A stretch of DNA of 64,000 nt, from NCBI GenBank assembly GCA_963711705.1, contig CAVQFM010000008.1:379268-443267 (forward strand), in the 5' to 3' direction. This document shows, piece by piece, positions 61,569 to 64,000 of the stretch. Both the position numbers and the translations under genes were made by a program. The DNA comes from RYN-230 sp963711705. Its GTDB lineage: Bacteria > Actinomycetota > Actinomycetes > Streptosporangiales > Streptosporangiaceae. The notes beneath the pieces were generated by a model. The model saw only the letters and a program-made list of their open reading frames with translations. It did not search any database and was not told where the DNA came from. How positions within the stretch are numbered: the first letter of the stretch is position 1; each line of letters opens with the position of its first letter.

Positions 61569-63156
61569 ATGCTGGCCACTGAGCCTTCAGCCGGTGCCCG
61601 GTGGCCGGAAATCTATCTGCCGCAACCACCTGCCCGGCGGGAAAAATACCGGTACTTCGGCAAGCAACGGCGCTGGGTGTTCGCATGGCTGCTGGTCGCA
61701 GCCACCGGGATCCTCTACGGATACGTGCACGTTGCCGAGCACGCCTGGGTTGCCGCACCTTTCATGTGGTTGCTGCTGATGGTCATGGTGCCCCCAGTCG
61801 TCATCAACTTCTGGCTGCGTACCGGACGTCCCAGGCTGACCCTGGCCGGGCATCAAGCCACCGTGGCCAGCTACCACGAACATGGCGAGACGGTGGATGT
61901 GTTCCTGCCCAGCTGCGGCGAGCCATTGGCGCTGCTGAACAATACTTTCAGGTACGTCAGCAAGATGGACTGGGGCGGCGGCCTCAAGACCGTATACGTT
62001 CTCGACGATTCGACCCGGGAGAAGGTACGTGATCTAGCGGAACACTACGGGTTCCGGTACACCGTGCGTCCCAATCCTGGGGAGATGAAGAAGGCGGGCA
62101 ACCTCCTGCATGCCCTGGGTATCAGCAGCGGGGATTTCATCGCCGTCATTGATGCCGACTTCGCCGTGCGCCCGGAATTTCTCTATGAGACCATGCCTTA
62201 CTTCTCCGATCCCCGGGTCGGCATCGTCCAGACGGCCCAGTATTTCAATGTCAGCAATCGTTCAATTTCTTACATCCAGCGCTACGCTGGGACCCTGCAG
62301 GAAATCTTCTTCCACTTCATCCAGCCAGCCCGGGACAGATACAAAGCGGCGATCTGCGCAGGCACTAATCTGGTTTACCGCCGGGCTGCGGTGATAGCGG
62401 CAGGTGGCTTCGCCCAGGTGCCGATCGGTGAAGACGTGCACTCCGGGGTGAAACTGGCCTGGCCGGCTTCGAGACTCGCTACCTGCCGCTATGCCTTGCC
62501 AGGGGGGTCGGTCCAGCCGACTTCGCGGCCCTGGCCAACCAGCAGACCCGTTGGTGCCGCTCGTCGATGCTGCTGATGATCGAACGACATTTCCAGGAAG
62601 CACCGTACACCTGGCAGCAGCGGGCTGCCTTCTGGGCAGCCTTCCTGTACTACATGTCGTCCGCGGCGTTGTTGCTCACCGGGCCACTTCCTGCCCTCAC
62701 CATGATCTGGTTCTTCCCGGAGCTCATTTACCCGCACAATTATTTGCCGATGCTCCCGGCTTTCGCGGCGACCTTTCTAGCCTTCCCGATGCTGAGCCGT
62801 GGCTGGCGGCCCACGATCTACCGGCTCTGCATGATGAACTCGTGCTGTCATATGTACGCGATCGTGGTACGCGATCCGGGGAAGCGTGGCTGAATGGGTG
62901 CCGACGGGAGCCTCCAGCAGGCGGGGCAAGTTCCGTGATGGTGAACCGGATTCTCTGTACCTGGATCGTGGTCGTCCAGGGGCTCCTCTGGTCAGGCCTG
63001 GTGCTGCGGGTGGATGAATTTGGCTGGCAACCATATTGGGCAACAGCGCTCCTGGCTGGGCGTGTACAGCTAGTATGCTGGCTGCCCTTGATGACCCCTA
63101 GCAAGGGCGTCTGGAGTCACGCCCAGGAAGAGGAGGCAGCGGAGGTAGCAACGTGA
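61569..63156 (+). pseudogene. Processive GT2 glycosyltransferase (cellulose-synthase-like), frameshifted
   Basis: ATG 61569 with GGAGGG upstream. Two N-terminal helices, then the D,D,D,QxxRW set: VLDDSTREK, VIDADFAVRP (DxD), GEDVHSG, and after a one-base shift near 62459, QQTRW. Then several helices (FLYYMSSAALLLTG, MIWFFPELIY). Two further shifts near 62890 and 62935 join the C-terminal part (VNRILCTWIVVVQGLLW). Complete it is ~530 residues, a membrane synthase making a beta-linked chain and exporting it. Product unknown. Confidence 0.85.
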
Positions 63157-63271
63157 GACGTGTCGGCCGACTGGCGGCTGGTTTCACGGTAGCGAAGCCA
63201 GCCGACGTCTGCGGAGGGAAACGGATGGCGCCCACCCCAGACCGCGACCGGATTTCAGGAAGGGCCACCAG

Positions 63272-64000
63272 ATGAAGCATCAGCGCAGGCAGAAGCAAGG
63301 GAGGTCGGGACGGATCGTCGCTGTCGGCGTGGTGATCATTGCCGCCGCGGCGATCGCGGGGGGGTCATTCTTCATAGCAGGTCGTCGGACCCGCCCCGCG
63401 CGCTCCCGGTCCAGCTCCCCGAGGCCACCGGTGCCTACCTAGGCGTGTATACCCATGGCGTCCTTGACTCCTACGCCGGCGTCACTGCATTCCAGAACGC
63501 GACCGGGACCAGGCCTGATGTAGTATGTACGACATGGGTAGATGTACCCTTCCCCACGGCATTTGCAACGACTGCGGCTAACGACGGCGCGGTACCGCTC
63601 GTGCAGATGGATCCAGACAAGATCGGCTCGGACCAAATCAGCGTGGCCAAGATCGCGGCCGGCCGGTACGACGGTTACCTCAGCCAGTACGCGGAAGCCG
63701 TCCGCAACTATCGCCACCCGGTTATCCTGAGCTTTGGCCATGAGATGAACGGCACCTGGTACCACTGGGGCTACCAGCAGACCTCCCCTGTGGTGTTCAA
63801 GGCCGCCTGGCGGCATATCGTCAATCTCTTCCGCGCCCTAGGGGCAGGAACGTGACCTGGCTGTGGACGGTCAACATCATCAACAACGCCCGCGGCCACA
63901 AAATCCCCCGCCCACGATCAGTGGTGGCCCGGCGGTATCGACGTGAACTGGGTGGGCATCGACGGCTACTACCTTCAAGCCAACCTGGAAATTCGCTCCG
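63272..64000 (+). pseudogene. GH26-like secreted glycanase, partial and frameshifted
   Basis: Cut by the right edge. ATG 63272 with AGGAAGGG upstream; signal anchor VGVVIIAAAAIAGG. After a shift near 63400 comes AYLGVYTHGVLDSYAGV, WVDVPFPTAFA and the hallmark HPVILSFGHEMNGTWYHWG with the acid/base Glu of GH26. Shifts near 63850 and 63910 lead to VTWLWTVN and WWPGGIDVNWVGIDGYY. GH26 enzymes cut beta-mannan and related glycans. Next to a GT2 synthase it may trim the polymer. Confidence 0.8.

Overview
The window is chromosomal DNA of a very GC-rich actinomycete. Evidence for that: a lexA gene next to nrdR, SOS boxes of the TCGAAC/GTTCGA type, the CysO/Mec/CysM cysteine pathway, a Scy/FilP-like polarity protein, DUF3039, DUF2017, DUF2127 and DUF3618 proteins, frequent GTG starts and four-base GTGA/ATGA overlaps. 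Order-level placement (Streptomyces/Streptosporangium-like) is an inference from gene order and protein feel, not from a search.

Layout. 0-6 kb: the start of nrdR (cut by the window edge), a LysM membrane protein, lexA with its SOS box, and leuS behind what looks like a leaderless leucine leader peptide and an intrinsic attenuator. 6-12 kb: an ABC1/UbiB-type kinase coupled to a DUF2236 oxygenase-like protein, a SatP-like acetate transporter, a sirtuin, a LON-domain protein and a lipoprotein. 12-20 kb: two cytochromes P450, a pterin dehydratase, a secreted lysozyme-like/ricin-lectin protein, and a gcvT-gcvH operon ending in a D-threonine-aldolase-like gene. 20-27 kb: a badly frameshifted secreted phosphoesterase gene, a HAD protein, a PIG-L deacetylase, a YbaK editing protein, a threonine-aldolase-like enzyme, a frameshifted PHP phosphatase and an unusual short tRNA with anticodon UAG.

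27-36 kb: bcp, a methionine-rich lipoprotein, then a long minus-strand block that reads clpS, DUF2017, mec, cysO, cysM, thioesterase, metallo-hydrolase, SDR epimerase, rph, rdgB. 36-42 kb: pncB, a GlxA-type regulator, a second YbaK protein, pncA, DUF3039, AlgH and malic enzyme. 42-55 kb: MarR, a thioredoxin-like protein, then acyl-CoA mutase (isobutyryl-CoA-mutase-like), an ECF sigma factor with a BNR-repeat partner, MarR, DUF2127, meaB, thiolase, methylmalonyl-CoA epimerase and the Scy/FilP-like coiled-coil protein. The mutase, its chaperone, the thiolase and the epimerase fit branched-chain/odd-chain acyl-CoA metabolism.

56-64 kb is a different, slightly less GC-rich region that looks like an exopolysaccharide locus: UDP-glucose dehydrogenase, a repeat-bearing membrane protein on the other strand, a PMT-like multi-membrane glycosyltransferase, a processive GT2 synthase and a GH26-like glycanase running off the right edge. 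Most of these genes, together with the phosphoesterase and the PHP gene, carry single-base frameshifts, while nearly all housekeeping genes are intact. Whether those shifts are real or sequencing errors cannot be decided from this sequence alone.
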